Shown: positions 34,367 to 43,916 of the stretch, piece by piece
Layout: each line of letters starts with the position of its first letter
How positions within the stretch are numbered: the first letter of the stretch is position 1
NCBI RefSeq assembly: GCF_000152805.1
Contig: NZ_CH902578.1
Location: 2,255,074 to 2,319,073 of the forward strand
Reading direction: 5' to 3'
From: Maritimibacter alkaliphilus HTCC2654
GTDB lineage: Bacteria; Pseudomonadota; Alphaproteobacteria; Rhodobacterales; Rhodobacteraceae
Length of the DNA stretch: 64,000 bases
Notes under the pieces: model-generated
Databases searched by the model: none
What the model saw: only the letters and a program-made list of their open reading frames with translations
What the model was told of the DNA's origin: nothing
Position numbers and translations under genes: made by a program

Positions 34367-36100
34367 TCAGTCTGGCAGCTCGTCCACCTCATCCCGCACC
34401 AGATCGCGCACGCCGATGGGCGTGTCCTGCGCCTTGGCGAGGGACCAGCGGATGCGCGTCGCATAGTCTATTGCCGCGCCGGATAGAACCACTTGTTTCG
34501 ACGCACGGGGCTTCAATCGGTTCTTTTCGAGGTAAACCGAGGGTTCGAGCGACAGTTTCGCCGCACCATCGTAGCGGAACACCCAGATTTCCCCGGATTT
34601 GAGCGCCATCGACACCGCTGTGCCGCCAAGGTCGATGGTCGCGTCCACGTCCGGGTGCAGGTGGAAGCGGATGTTGAAGGGCACGCCTTTCTCGCCCTCG
34701 CGTTCAAGCGCGCGGCCAAAGGTGGCCTGTTCGGATTCTGACACGGCCGCCAGCGTTTCCTCGCCCGCGATGGTGCGCCCGTCCACGGCCAGTTCCAGCC
34801 GCCGGATATAGGCCAGACCGAACCGCGGCTGATAGCCATCGTGGCCGCTGACGAGGCCGATCATGTCGGCATCGCCGATCCGCCGCGCCTCGACCTCGTT
34901 CGGGACTTCGACCATGCGCGCGCGCGGCCCGTAGGGCGTGGCCTCCATATCGCCGAGGCGCGAGGACGACACGCCGGTCAGGCCAAGCACCGAATGCGAC
35001 GGGGTGGCGCGGCCCGCTTTGCCCCAATCCTCGCCGAATTGCCGCCCGGACCCGCAGTTCACGATCAGCGGGCGACGCCCCGAAGTGACCTCGAGCGCGA
35101 GGGTCGAGGCGTGCGCATTCCACGACGCCGGCCCCAGCGGCGGCTTGTCGGCATCGACGATGATCGAGGTGCGGCCTGCCGAGAGGCGGGCGAAACCCAT
35201 CGCCGGGCCATCTGTCGGCCCACCGCGCACGCCGGATGTGGCAAGCGCCTGATCCAGCCGCCCTTCGGCCCCGCGCCCGCCGCCGTGAAATCGGGCCAGA
35301 CCGCCGTCGGCATGGCGCAACGCACGCAGCGTGGGTGCGATGCGTTCGATGGCCGACTGGTGGGCGGGCTTCGGCGTGATCTCGGATTCGCGCAGCGCGA
35401 GGGCGGCCCAGTTGAGGAGCGTGAAGACTTCGAGCAATTCTTCGGGGTTGCGGGTCGGAATACCCCCCGCCGCGTCGATCTGCCGGTCGCATTCGCGGGC
35501 CAGCGCCTGTGTGGCGGGTTCGGTCAGGTGCTCCATGCCGGAGAGCGAAAGCCCCGCATAAATCAGGCCGGTGAGCGCCTCGAACCGGGGCAGACCGGGC
35601 GAGGTGCCCTGCCACCGCTTCGACAGAAAAATCGCTTGCTGACCAAGACTGCGGTGAAACCGGAGCGAGGCGTCGCTGTCCTGCCCGTTGAGGATCAGGA
35701 AGGCATGGTTGATCCAGCGGATAAGCCTGCGGCCCGCGACATCGGGCACCCAGCCGGGGCCGGTGCCCCGCCCGAAACGGTCGATCCAGTCCATCGTCCA
35801 GAATTGCGCCCGCGCCCGCGCATCGCGGTCGCCGAGGGCCGCCAGATCGTCCAACCATCCGAAACCCTGAAGCGCGGCTTCGAAATCGTCGGAGGGGGGC
35901 GTGATGGCCCAGATGCTGTCGGCGGGGGACTGGACGAGGTGCCCTGCGAACAGGAAGTTCCCCGCGACCATCTGTTTGCCCTTGGCGAAGCTGCCGATGG
36001 TGCGCGGTTCGGGCTTGGACGTGAAACCCGTCGCCGGCTTCGCGCGGGCCGCCCGCCGGGCGTGCCAACGGTTGAGCCACCGCGTTCTGCGGCTGGTCAT
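34367..36100 (-). CDS. Heparinase II/III-like protein
   Basis: A 577-residue protein with an N-terminal alpha-helical toroid region and a C-terminal beta-sheet region of the heparinase II/III family (GGLARFHGGGRGAEG, ASWNAHASTLALEVTSGRRPLIVNCG in part, SHSVLGLTG). Known members cleave acidic polysaccharides by beta-elimination. No signal peptide is visible, so it may act in the cytoplasm or be exported by another route. ATG 36100 follows an AAGGA site. It lies between rsmB and purH in an otherwise housekeeping operon. The substrate is unknown; a polysaccharide locus starts 1.7 kb away on the other side of rsmB. Confidence 0.82.
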   Translation of the reverse strand: MTSRRTRWLNRWHARRAARAKPATGFTSKPEPRTIGSFAKGKQMVAGNFLFAGHLVQSPADSIWAITPPSDDFEAALQGFGWLDDLAALGDRDARARAQFWTMDWIDRFGRGTGPGWVPDVAGRRLIRWINHAFLILNGQDSDASLRFHRSLGQQAIFLSKRWQGTSPGLPRFEALTGLIYAGLSLSGMEHLTEPATQALARECDRQIDAAGGIPTRNPEELLEVFTLLNWAALALRESEITPKPAHQSAIERIAPTLRALRHADGGLARFHGGGRGAEGRLDQALATSGVRGGPTDGPAMGFARLSAGRTSIIVDADKPPLGPASWNAHASTLALEVTSGRRPLIVNCGSGRQFGEDWGKAGRATPSHSVLGLTGVSSSRLGDMEATPYGPRARMVEVPNEVEARRIGDADMIGLVSGHDGYQPRFGLAYIRRLELAVDGRTIAGEETLAAVSESEQATFGRALEREGEKGVPFNIRFHLHPDVDATIDLGGTAVSMALKSGEIWVFRYDGAAKLSLEPSVYLEKNRLKPRASKQVVLSGAAIDYATRIRWSLAKAQDTPIGVRDLVRDEVDELPD

Positions 36101-36192
36101 GGGAAAATCCTTGGCCAACGTCGCCTTGCCTTACCTCAGATGCCGACCCTTACCGGGTTCTGGCCGCACTCTACAGGTCGGGCGGGCGCGAG

Positions 36193-37455
36193 TCATGCCT
36201 TAACGAGGCATGCGATGTAGAACCCGTCCATCCCGCCCTTGTCGGCCCAGTAATCCGGGCGCAGGCGCAAACCACCCTCATCCGTGCGCCAGTCGGGGTC
36301 GATGCCGGGGCGGTCGAGCGCGGCGGTGTCCACCGAAAGCCCCTCATGCCGCCCGAGCGCGTCGCGCACCTGTTCCTCGCCCTCGTCGATCAACAGAGAA
36401 CAGGTGCAATAGACCAGACGCCCGCCGGGTTTGAGCATACCCAGCGCGCGGTCGATCAGGTGTTCCTGAAGCTCGAAGAGGCCGGGGAAATCGCTGCCGT
36501 CCTTGGCGTATGGAAGATCCGGGTGACGCCGGATCGTCCCGGTCGCGGTGCAGGGCGCGTCTAGCAGGATCGCGTCGAACGGCCCGCCCTCGTATTCCAG
36601 CGCATCCATCGTGACGAGGTCGGCGGACAGGCCGCAGCGCGCAAGGTTCTCGCCCACCCGCGCCATGCGGTGTTCCGAGATGTCGACGGCGGTGACCTCG
36701 GCCCCGGCGGCGGCAAGCTGCATCGTCTTGCCGCCGGGTGCGGCGCACAGGTCCAGCACAGCCTCGCCAGGCTGGGCGTTCAGCACGCGGGCCGGAAGCG
36801 CGGCGGCGGCGTCCTGCACCCACCAGTCGCCCTCGGCAAACCCGGGCAGGGTCGAGACCTGCCCGGCCCCCGTCACACGCACCGATCCGGTGGGCAACAC
36901 CGTGCCGCCCAACGCCTGCGCGAGCGTCTCGGCATCGCCCTTGGGTGTCAGGTCGAGCGGCGCCCCTGCGTAGAACGCCGTTTCCATCGCCGCCACGATG
37001 TCTTTGCCGTAGTCGTCGGTCAGGGGCTTTCGCAGCCATTTTGGCAGGCGCGGCGTGGGCAGCGCGGCCCACCCTGCGGGGTCGACCTTGCGCAGGATCG
37101 CGTTGACCAGCCCCGCCATGCCCGCCGTCTTCTTGTCGGCGCGCGCAAGTTCGACCGCCGTGTTCACCACGCCGTGCGGGGCGGCGCCGAGTTCGCAGAT
37201 TTCCGCGACCGACAGCCGCAGGATATTGTGGATGCGCAGGGTCGGGCGTTTGCGCAGGTGCGGGCCGAGCACGCGGTCGGCGCGGTCCATCACCCGGAAC
37301 GCCGTCGCGACGAGCCGCTGCGTGCGCGCGCGATCCTCGGGCGCGAGCTTTTCCAGACGGCGCGGCAGCACCTCTGGCAAAAGCCGTCCATGCTCCATCA
37401 CGTCGCCCATGAGGTCCAGCGCGACGCGGCGCGGCAGATTGGGATCACCGGCCAT
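36193..37455 (-). CDS. rsmB: 16S rRNA m5C methyltransferase RsmB-like
   Basis: A 420-residue RsmB/Sun-type enzyme methylating cytosine in 16S rRNA. It has an N-terminal NusB-like helical domain (RVALDLMGDVMEHGRLL), then a Rossmann methyltransferase with LDLCAAPGGKTMQLA, LLDAPCTATGTIRRHPD (PC motif Cys) and VYCTCSLLIDEGEEQ (second catalytic Cys). ATG 37455 has an ideal AAAGGAGG site; the longer reading frame upstream runs antisense to the neighbour. It diverges from the DUF1674 gene. Confidence 0.93.
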   Translation of the reverse strand: MAGDPNLPRRVALDLMGDVMEHGRLLPEVLPRRLEKLAPEDRARTQRLVATAFRVMDRADRVLGPHLRKRPTLRIHNILRLSVAEICELGAAPHGVVNTAVELARADKKTAGMAGLVNAILRKVDPAGWAALPTPRLPKWLRKPLTDDYGKDIVAAMETAFYAGAPLDLTPKGDAETLAQALGGTVLPTGSVRVTGAGQVSTLPGFAEGDWWVQDAAAALPARVLNAQPGEAVLDLCAAPGGKTMQLAAAGAEVTAVDISEHRMARVGENLARCGLSADLVTMDALEYEGGPFDAILLDAPCTATGTIRRHPDLPYAKDGSDFPGLFELQEHLIDRALGMLKPGGRLVYCTCSLLIDEGEEQVRDALGRHEGLSVDTAALDRPGIDPDWRTDEGGLRLRPDYWADKGGMDGFYIACLVKA

Positions 37456-37465
37456 GCGGCCTCCT

Positions 37466-37494
37466 TTGCCAAATCGGTGGCGACGGCCTATATC
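37466..37494 (+). promoter_or_regulatory. Promoter of the DUF1674 gene
   Basis: TTGCCA (37466-37471), 17 bases, TATATC (37489-37494). It gives a leader of about 20 bases. Confidence 0.55.
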
Positions 37495-37520
37495 AAAGGC
37501 GCGAGACAAGGAAGCCTGCC

Positions 37521-37700
37521 ATGAGTGACGAAACCAAACGCGACCTGCCCCCTGCCGCCATCCGCGCGCTGGCCGAGGCCGAGGAACGGCGCAAGAAGGC
37601 CGCCGCCCTGAAGCTTCCCGAAGAGCTGGGCGGGCGCGACGGGCCGGAGCCGGTGCGCTATGGCGACTGGGAGAAAAAGGGCCTCGCCATCGACTTCTGA
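37521..37700 (+). CDS. DUF1674 protein (SDHAF4-like)
   Basis: A 59-residue protein ending in RYGDWEKKGLAIDF, the conserved C-terminus of the DUF1674/SDHAF4 family. In mitochondria and related bacteria this family binds the flavinylated SdhA subunit during assembly of succinate dehydrogenase. The N-terminal half is a charged helix. ATG 37521 lies after GGAAG and a good promoter. No sdh genes are in the window. Confidence 0.88.
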   Translation: MSDETKRDLPPAAIRALAEAEERRKKAAALKLPEELGGRDGPEPVRYGDWEKKGLAIDF

Positions 37701-37824
37701 ACGGCATTAACCGTCTCGGGGCGGTCGATTTCCGCCGCCCTAACTCCTCTTCCCTCAAATCAGACCCATCGAATGTGCGGCTTCATCCGAATGCCGCCCG
37801 CACCGCCGTTCAAGGAGCTGCTTC

Positions 37825-40749
37825 ATGGGTCTTCTCAACCACCCCGACGTGATGCGTGCCGTCAAGCCGGATCAGACGCCGGTCGCCGGGGCCTGCCGGT
37901 TCGTCTTCAAGGCCGGGTCCGACAATCTTTGCCCGATCTTCCGGGACCGTCACCTGACCTATACGATCGGCAATCCGATGATGTCCGACGTCAACGGCGA
38001 TTTCGCGCCCTGCTACCTGCTGGAAGGGGCGTATCGGGTCCGTATCGAGGATCGGTTCGGCAAGGTTCTGGTGGATGTCGACGGCGTGGAGGTGACCGAG
38101 GCCACGGGCGGAGGCGGGTCCACCATCACACAGACGGGCGCCAGCACGCTTTTGCCCAGCGTGACGGCGCTGATCGCGGACGAGGTGCTCGCTTACATCG
38201 AGGGGGCGGACCGGGTGCAGGTCAGCGCCGGGGATTCGGTTCGGGTCGAAGCGCCCGCCTATCTGTACGAGGTGGCGGCACCGGACGCGACGGACTACCA
38301 CACGATGACGGCGGGTGGGCTGAAACTCTACGCCCTGCCGGACGGTCTGGGGCAGATCTTCACGTCGCAGTTGAATTGGGCGGCCGGAACCGATGTGACC
38401 GACGACATGGTCCGTCTTTTCGCCCGCTGGCCGGAGGGCGCGCGGACGCTGCGCCAGACGGCGGACTACATGATCCGGGGTTCGGAATACACGCTTCCCA
38501 CCGCTCTGCGCGCGTGGCTTTCGGATGACTACGAACTCTTGTCCCACGGCGAGGTCGCATCGCGGTCGCTGTTGCTGATGGATGCCTGCGACCAGTCCGC
38601 GGACAGTCACGGCCTGACCCGTGATCTGAAAATCCGGTTCTTCACGCCCTCGGGGTTCAAGGTCGGTGGCCTGCGGTTCGACCACAGCGTCGCGGTGGAC
38701 GAAACTCAACTGGTCGCGGGCGGCAATGCGTCCGAAGTCTTCAACTGCACCGACAACGCCATTGGCCTGACGGTGGACAAGTGCCGCTTCGACTTCGAAG
38801 GCGGGACGGCCGTTCAGATCGTGAATTCAAAGCACTGGGCCTTTACCGCGAACCATGCGGGCAAGCAGAAATACCTTCTGAACCTCGTGGGCGGCGCACA
38901 CTTCGGAACGTATTCGCACAATCGCGGAGAAATGGGTTTCGTCGGCCTCAAGGCGAACGGGCAGCCCTCGACGTTCTTCGGCGACTACATCAAGACGACC
39001 CCGACCGATAATGTCGGACCGCGCTACTGCAAGTGCGAATACAACGAGTTCATCAACGAGAACCGGGATGGACCTGACGGCACGGGCGGCTTTCACGGCT
39101 GGACGTTCGCCGAAAACTATTTCCGCGTCGCCGTCGCGGCCATCGACATCAAGATCGCCTATAACCTCGCCACCGATTTCGCCACGCGTGAGAACCAGTA
39201 TTCCAACATCACGATCCGCAACAACATCTTCGACGGTTGCGGGCTGGTTTATACCTGCACCTGGAAAGAAGCGGTGACGGGGGTTGCGAACAACCCGGAC
39301 CTGATGCTGCGCCATATCGTGAGTCAGGGAAACCACTTCATTCCGCGCCCCGGCAAGGGCTCCAGCGCGCATTTCTTCAAGTCCTACCGCGGGACGTTCC
39401 TGTCGCTGGGCGATACCATGTCGACCTTCACGGGCGCGAACGCAGGGGCCTTTGACGCGTCGAGCGGCGCGTTCCCCGCGAATGCGGTCAAGAACAGCTA
39501 CTACACCGTCACGGTCGCGGGGGTCGTCGATGGTCAGAGCTTCGCGGTCAACGATACGGTCTACGCCCTCAAGACCGGGGCCTCGACCACGACCTATGCG
39601 GGCAATTGGTACAACACCGGCAAGACCTACCCCCGGATCGCGGCACCCACGCCGTTCAAATGCGGTATCGACGGGGTCGGGACGCATACTGTCAACAAGG
39701 GGACATGGAACGCGGCATCGGGGAGTTTTCCGAGCGGTGCGGTTCTGGGCGACTTCTACACATCGACATCCGACGGAACGGTGGGCGGCGTGAAGTTCCG
39801 CACCGGCGACATCATCGTCGCCACCACCGCCACGCCTTCGACCTCGACCTACGAAGGCCAGTGGGAGGTCCGGACCCCCGATTCCGGTCTGAACGAGAAC
39901 ATGGTGTTCCGCAGCCTCGTCTTCGACGGCCGGGGGGCGAGTGCGCTTCAGATCATGTCCTGCCGGAATGTCTCGGTCGATTTCGCGGATTATCAAAGCG
40001 ACGGGCTGGGGACGATCAGCGTGTCGGGCGAGGATATCACGATCACCGGGAACATGCGGTCCGAGGCCCTTCCGCCGCTGGACTCCGGGGTCTGCGATAT
40101 CATCGTCCTGAACGGCTGCCGGAACGTTCGGATCGATACGACCTACAGCCACAAGCGGGGCGCATCGCATGGGGGTGCCCTCGTCCGCGTCACGGGAAAG
40201 GCGACTCGCGTCTGGATCGACGGGACCGTCACCGGTTCGGCCGAACTCGTCGAGGTCGCGAACGCGGGCGTGCTGACGGACCTTTACCTCGGCCAGCGAT
40301 CATCCCTGACCGTCGAAGCCCTGTCCGCACGCGTACTGACGATCACGGGAACTGCGAATGGCGTCTGGCAGGGGCGTCTCGACAACCCCGATGGCGTGCC
40401 GCTCTTCAACAACCCGCCTGCGGTCCATAACCTCGGCCAGCTGTCGAAAGGTCAGGGCCGGGAACTGACCATCGCATCGGGCACGGTCAAGGCGCAGCGC
40501 ACGGCGCATCGGGTGGATACCGAAGGCGACGCGGCGAGCGACGATCTGGTCACCGTGTCCGGGGGCGCGCTGGGGGATCAGCTGATGATCTGTTGCGCCG
40601 ACGCCGGCCGGGCGGTGGTCGCCAAAACGGGCACCGGCAATCTCAGGCTGGTTTCCGACCGGATGCTCGGCAACCCCGGTGACACACTGGTTCTTGAGAT
40701 GCGGGGCGATGGGAACTGGCACGAAGTCAGCTTCACCGATCAGGTCTAG
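37825..40749 (+). CDS. Large phage tailspike-like beta-helix protein
   Basis: A 974-residue protein without signal peptide or membrane segments. The first 90 residues resemble head-binding domains of phage tailspikes (RDRHLTYTIGNPMMSDVNG...LEGAYRVRIEDRFG). The centre (about 270-530 and 680-860) has short irregular turns with N, D and G, typical of a right-handed parallel beta-helix. Two related 65-residue modules (about 533-600 and 618-685, each with SG-FP--AV, a DG---F--ND/TGD core and TSTYEGQW or TTTYAGNW) interrupt it. There are many cysteines. AAGGAG precedes ATG 37825. Convergent with the polysaccharide operon, with no other phage genes nearby. Depolymerase or surface-attachment roles are possible, but neither is shown. 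Confidence 0.65.
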   Translation: MGLLNHPDVMRAVKPDQTPVAGACRFVFKAGSDNLCPIFRDRHLTYTIGNPMMSDVNGDFAPCYLLEGAYRVRIEDRFGKVLVDVDGVEVTEATGGGGSTITQTGASTLLPSVTALIADEVLAYIEGADRVQVSAGDSVRVEAPAYLYEVAAPDATDYHTMTAGGLKLYALPDGLGQIFTSQLNWAAGTDVTDDMVRLFARWPEGARTLRQTADYMIRGSEYTLPTALRAWLSDDYELLSHGEVASRSLLLMDACDQSADSHGLTRDLKIRFFTPSGFKVGGLRFDHSVAVDETQLVAGGNASEVFNCTDNAIGLTVDKCRFDFEGGTAVQIVNSKHWAFTANHAGKQKYLLNLVGGAHFGTYSHNRGEMGFVGLKANGQPSTFFGDYIKTTPTDNVGPRYCKCEYNEFINENRDGPDGTGGFHGWTFAENYFRVAVAAIDIKIAYNLATDFATRENQYSNITIRNNIFDGCGLVYTCTWKEAVTGVANNPDLMLRHIVSQGNHFIPRPGKGSSAHFFKSYRGTFLSLGDTMSTFTGANAGAFDASSGAFPANAVKNSYYTVTVAGVVDGQSFAVNDTVYALKTGASTTTYAGNWYNTGKTYPRIAAPTPFKCGIDGVGTHTVNKGTWNAASGSFPSGAVLGDFYTSTSDGTVGGVKFRTGDIIVATTATPSTSTYEGQWEVRTPDSGLNENMVFRSLVFDGRGASALQIMSCRNVSVDFADYQSDGLGTISVSGEDITITGNMRSEALPPLDSGVCDIIVLNGCRNVRIDTTYSHKRGASHGGALVRVTGKATRVWIDGTVTGSAELVEVANAGVLTDLYLGQRSSLTVEALSARVLTITGTANGVWQGRLDNPDGVPLFNNPPAVHNLGQLSKGQGRELTIASGTVKAQRTAHRVDTEGDAASDDLVTVSGGALGDQLMICCADAGRAVVAKTGTGNLRLVSDRMLGNPGDTLVLEMRGDGNWHEVSFTDQV

Positions 40750-41732
40750 GAACGGACCCTGCGCGGTGTAAGCCCGTGACGCAGGACAGGAAACAGCAAG
40801 GCGAAGAACCGGAATTGCGCCAGCTCGAAGCGGGTCAGGTCCGGTGCCTTGGGCGGGGGGCGAAGCGTGACCGTTTCGGCCCCCTTCGTGCCGCGCGTAA
40901 TCCAGATATTGCCCGTGTAGACATGCGCTTGGTCGAGCCGGATATCGGCCGGGCCGGTGCGCCCGAACGACACGGTGCGCCCATACCACCGTGAGAGCGC
41001 CTTTTCGGTTCCCTTGGGGTCGGACACGAAGTCTTCGTAGTTCAGGTAATAAACGCTGCGGGGCGGAATGTCCTTCAGGGCGCTTCGCATCTGCCGGTAG
41101 TGGTGCAGAAGCCAAAAGACATAGGCCGGGGCGAGGGCCTGCCGGTAGAACCGATTGCGCCGCCGCGCGCGTTTGATACGGGCCGCGAAGGCATCGACAG
41201 GGCGGCGTGACATCGCGATGACCCTGAGCGGCAGGTCGGATGCTTCGGCAAAGACCTGCAAGCGCCGGGCGTTCTTTGCCGCGTCGATGACCTCGTGACT
41301 GCCGGTCTCCTCAAGGGCCAGCTTCATGAACCCGATGTGATCCTGACGGTAGGCGCGCAGGTCCTCGGTGCCGTAAATCCCCTGTAGGGATCGTCCGAAA
41401 ATCAGCGACAGACGGGTCGCGAGCGACGGGTTGCGCCGGTCGACAGCGCGCAGACGGGTCGAGGTGTCGAACGAGAGCATGGGGCGGCCCGCAGCCCGTT
41501 CCGCTTTCGCCCGCGCGATCAGCGGCCCCCAGAACGCACATTCCGTCACCAGCGCGCCGCAGCTACAGGTCCGCCGTTCGTTCAGGTCGTTCTCGAGGTA
41601 ATTCATCTCACCCAGGTTCACGAACCCGTCGGCATTTCCCAATGCGAGCGCGAACAGGCTCGACCCGGAGTAGGGCAGCGCAAGGATGTAGGTCAGTCCG
41701 CGCTCGGGCGGTGGCGCACCCCGTTCCGCCAA
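40746..41732 (-). CDS. Sulfotransferase-like protein (1)
   Basis: A 328-residue P-loop sulfotransferase-like protein. The 5'-phosphosulfate-binding loop is LALPYSGSSLFALAL near residue 20, and the 3'-phosphate region is probably IAMSRRPVDAF near 175. A C-x-C cluster is at about 55 (RRTCSCG). The start is TTG at 41732, supported by AGGAGG nine bases upstream; no ATG is suitable. It is the last gene of the polysaccharide operon and overlaps the tailspike-like gene end by 4 bases. It may transfer sulfate from PAPS to sugar units. Confidence 0.72.
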   Translation of the reverse strand: MAERGAPPPERGLTYILALPYSGSSLFALALGNADGFVNLGEMNYLENDLNERRTCSCGALVTECAFWGPLIARAKAERAAGRPMLSFDTSTRLRAVDRRNPSLATRLSLIFGRSLQGIYGTEDLRAYRQDHIGFMKLALEETGSHEVIDAAKNARRLQVFAEASDLPLRVIAMSRRPVDAFAARIKRARRRNRFYRQALAPAYVFWLLHHYRQMRSALKDIPPRSVYYLNYEDFVSDPKGTEKALSRWYGRTVSFGRTGPADIRLDQAHVYTGNIWITRGTKGAETVTLRPPPKAPDLTRFELAQFRFFALLFPVLRHGLTPRRVRS

Positions 41733-41736
41733 CGGC

Positions 41737-42708
41737 TTAAGCCTCCTGAAGCGTCTTCAGCACGTCCGTGAAGTAGTCGACCGTGCGCACGAGCCCGTCT
41801 TCGAGTTGAACCGAAGGCTCCCACCCGAGGGTCGATTTGGCCAGTCCGATGTCGGGGCGGCGTTGCTTCGGGTCGTCTTGCGGGAGCGGTTCGTAGACGA
41901 TCTTGGACCCCGATCCGGTCATCGCGACCACCTGTTCCGCAAGCTCGGCGATGGTGAATTCGCGCGGGTTGCCGAGGTTCACGGGGCCGGTCACATCCTC
42001 GTCCGTCGCCATGAGGCGCAGGAACCCTTCGACCAGATCGTCGACGTAGCAGAACGATCGGGTCTGGCTGCCGTCGCCGTAGATGGTGATGTCGCGCCCC
42101 GACAGCGCCTGAACGATGAAGTTCGACACGACGCGACCATCGGCGTGATGCATGCGCGGCCCATAGGTGTTGAAGATCCGCGCGACCTTGATCTCGAGCC
42201 CGTGCTGGCGGTGGTAGTCGAAAAACAGCGTCTCGGCGCAGCGTTTGCCTTCGTCATAGCAGGACCGCGTGCCGATCGGGTTCACGTTGCCCCAATAGCT
42301 TTCCGGCTGAGGGTGAACCGACGGATCGCCATAGACCTCGGACGTCGAGGCCTGAAAGATCTTGCAGCGCAGGCGCTTGGCCAGACCGAGCATGTTGATC
42401 GCGCCGTGCACGCTGGTCTTGGTCGTCTGCACCGGGTCGTGCTGGTAGTGCACGGGCGAGGCCGGACAGGCGAGATTGTAGATTTCGTCGACCTCGACAT
42501 AGAGCGGAAAGGTCACGTCGTGACGCATGAACTCGAACCGCGGGTTGCCGTGCAGGTGGTCGATGTTGCGCTTCGTGCCGGTGAACAGGTTGTCGAGGCA
42601 GATCACCTCGTGCCCCTGATCCAGCAGGCGGTCGATCAGGTGCGACCCGATGAACCCGGCACCGCCGGTGACGAGGATGCGTTTCCGGCTGTCGTAAAGG
42701 CGTGCCAC
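41737..42708 (-). CDS. UDP-glucuronate decarboxylase (UDP-xylose synthase)
   Basis: A 323-residue extended SDR enzyme that makes UDP-xylose from UDP-glucuronate with NAD. It has the nucleotide loop [27 protein letters not shown] (catalytic Tyr and Lys), [10 protein letters not shown] and [17 protein letters not shown], all typical of UXS. The start is GTG at 42708, with AAAGGA at good spacing. It supplies xylose for the polysaccharide. Distinguishing it from other NDP-sugar epimerases rests on these motifs. Confidence 0.88.
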   Translation of the reverse strand: MARLYDSRKRILVTGGAGFIGSHLIDRLLDQGHEVICLDNLFTGTKRNIDHLHGNPRFEFMRHDVTFPLYVEVDEIYNLACPASPVHYQHDPVQTTKTSVHGAINMLGLAKRLRCKIFQASTSEVYGDPSVHPQPESYWGNVNPIGTRSCYDEGKRCAETLFFDYHRQHGLEIKVARIFNTYGPRMHHADGRVVSNFIVQALSGRDITIYGDGSQTRSFCYVDDLVEGFLRLMATDEDVTGPVNLGNPREFTIAELAEQVVAMTGSGSKIVYEPLPQDDPKQRRPDIGLAKSTLGWEPSVQLEDGLVRTVDYFTDVLKTLQEA

Positions 42709-42776
42709 TGTCGTTTTCCTTTGCGTCGAAATCAGGGAACCTGTTGCAAGCGCGGCGGGGCCAGTCAATCGGCTAT

Positions 42777-43916
42777 TTACCCGCTGCCCCCGGTTTGGGG
42801 GGCCAGTGCCGCGCGCAGGGCGGTTCTGTAGGCATCTATGACGATACGTTCATCGAAAAGCGTTTCCGCCCGTTTGCGCGACGCGGCCCCCATCGCCACC
42901 CGCGCCTCGGGTGTGAGGTCGGCGAAGGCGTTGAGTTTCTCAGCTAGATCGCCCGCGTCGCGCGGCTGGCACAGGAACCCGGTCGCGCCCGGCGCGACGG
43001 TGTCGCGGCAACCGGCGGTGTCCGTCGTGACGATGGGGCGGCCCATCGCGGCGGCTTCGATCAGCGCTCGGGGCGTGCCTTCGAGGTAGTAGGAGGGCAG
43101 GACGACCGCGTCGGCCTCGGCGATGAGCGGGCGGACATCGCCGACTTCACCGAGGTAGTCGATGACGCCCACGGCCTGCCACGCCGCGAGGTCGGTTTCG
43201 GGCATGTATTCCGGGCCGGTGCCATGACCGCCGATCAGGACGAACCGCGCCTTGGGATGTCGCGCCTGCACCGCGCGGGCCGCCGCCGCATATTCCGCGA
43301 CCCCCTTGTCACGCAGCACCCGCGCGATCATCAGGAACGTGGGCGAGTCGTGCGCGGGCATCGGGGCGGCCTGAAACTTGTCGAGATCCACGCCGGAGCC
43401 GGGCAAAAGCGTGCTGCGGTCGAGCGATCCGATCCCGTGGTCCAGAAAGAACGCCCGGTCCTCGGGGTTCTGGTAAAAGACGCAGGCCGCGCGATTGAAG
43501 GCAAGGCGATAGGCCGCGAGCACCGCCCTGACGGTCAGGCCCGGCTCTTGGAACACCGCCCCCCGGCCGCTGACATTCGGCAGGAACGGAATGCCGAGCA
43601 GGCGACAGGCGATGCCGGTATAGATGTTGTTCTTGATCGTGAAGCTGATGACCGCGTCCGGGCGCAGGCGGCGCAGGGTGCGATAGGCATTGGCGACCAC
43701 GCCCGCCTCGGTCACGGGTGACTTGCCGCGCCGGGTCATGGCGATGTGTTCGAAGTCGCAGCCCAGGGCCTCGAGCGCCGGGGCACTGTCGTCGCGCGGG
43801 GCAAGCAGGGTCACCCGGTGCCCTTCGTCCTGCAACATGCGGATGATCCCGGTGCGGTAATTGAGGAGGTTCCACGCCGCGTTCACGGTCACGACGATAT
43901 GCTTGCCACCGCTCAT
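42777..43916 (-). CDS. Glycosyltransferase family 4 (1)
   Basis: A 379-residue GT-B fold retaining glycosyltransferase. It starts [21 protein letters not shown] and has [18 protein letters not shown] and the nucleotide-binding [18 protein letters not shown] (E-x7-E). The N-terminal region resembles enzymes adding to lipid-linked sugars in capsule clusters (N-acetylgalactosamine or similar); the exact sugar is unknown. It overlaps the next gene by ATGA. Confidence 0.85.
   Translation of the reverse strand: MSGGKHIVVTVNAAWNLLNYRTGIIRMLQDEGHRVTLLAPRDDSAPALEALGCDFEHIAMTRRGKSPVTEAGVVANAYRTLRRLRPDAVISFTIKNNIYTGIACRLLGIPFLPNVSGRGAVFQEPGLTVRAVLAAYRLAFNRAACVFYQNPEDRAFFLDHGIGSLDRSTLLPGSGVDLDKFQAAPMPAHDSPTFLMIARVLRDKGVAEYAAAARAVQARHPKARFVLIGGHGTGPEYMPETDLAAWQAVGVIDYLGEVGDVRPLIAEADAVVLPSYYLEGTPRALIEAAAMGRPIVTTDTAGCRDTVAPGATGFLCQPRDAGDLAEKLNAFADLTPEARVAMGAASRKRAETLFDERIVIDAYRTALRAALAPQTGGSG

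Noticed and set aside
37825-40749. A prophage around the tailspike-like gene
   Set aside because: No integrase, capsid, terminase or tail assembly genes are visible on either side, and neighbours are chromosomal or polysaccharide genes.
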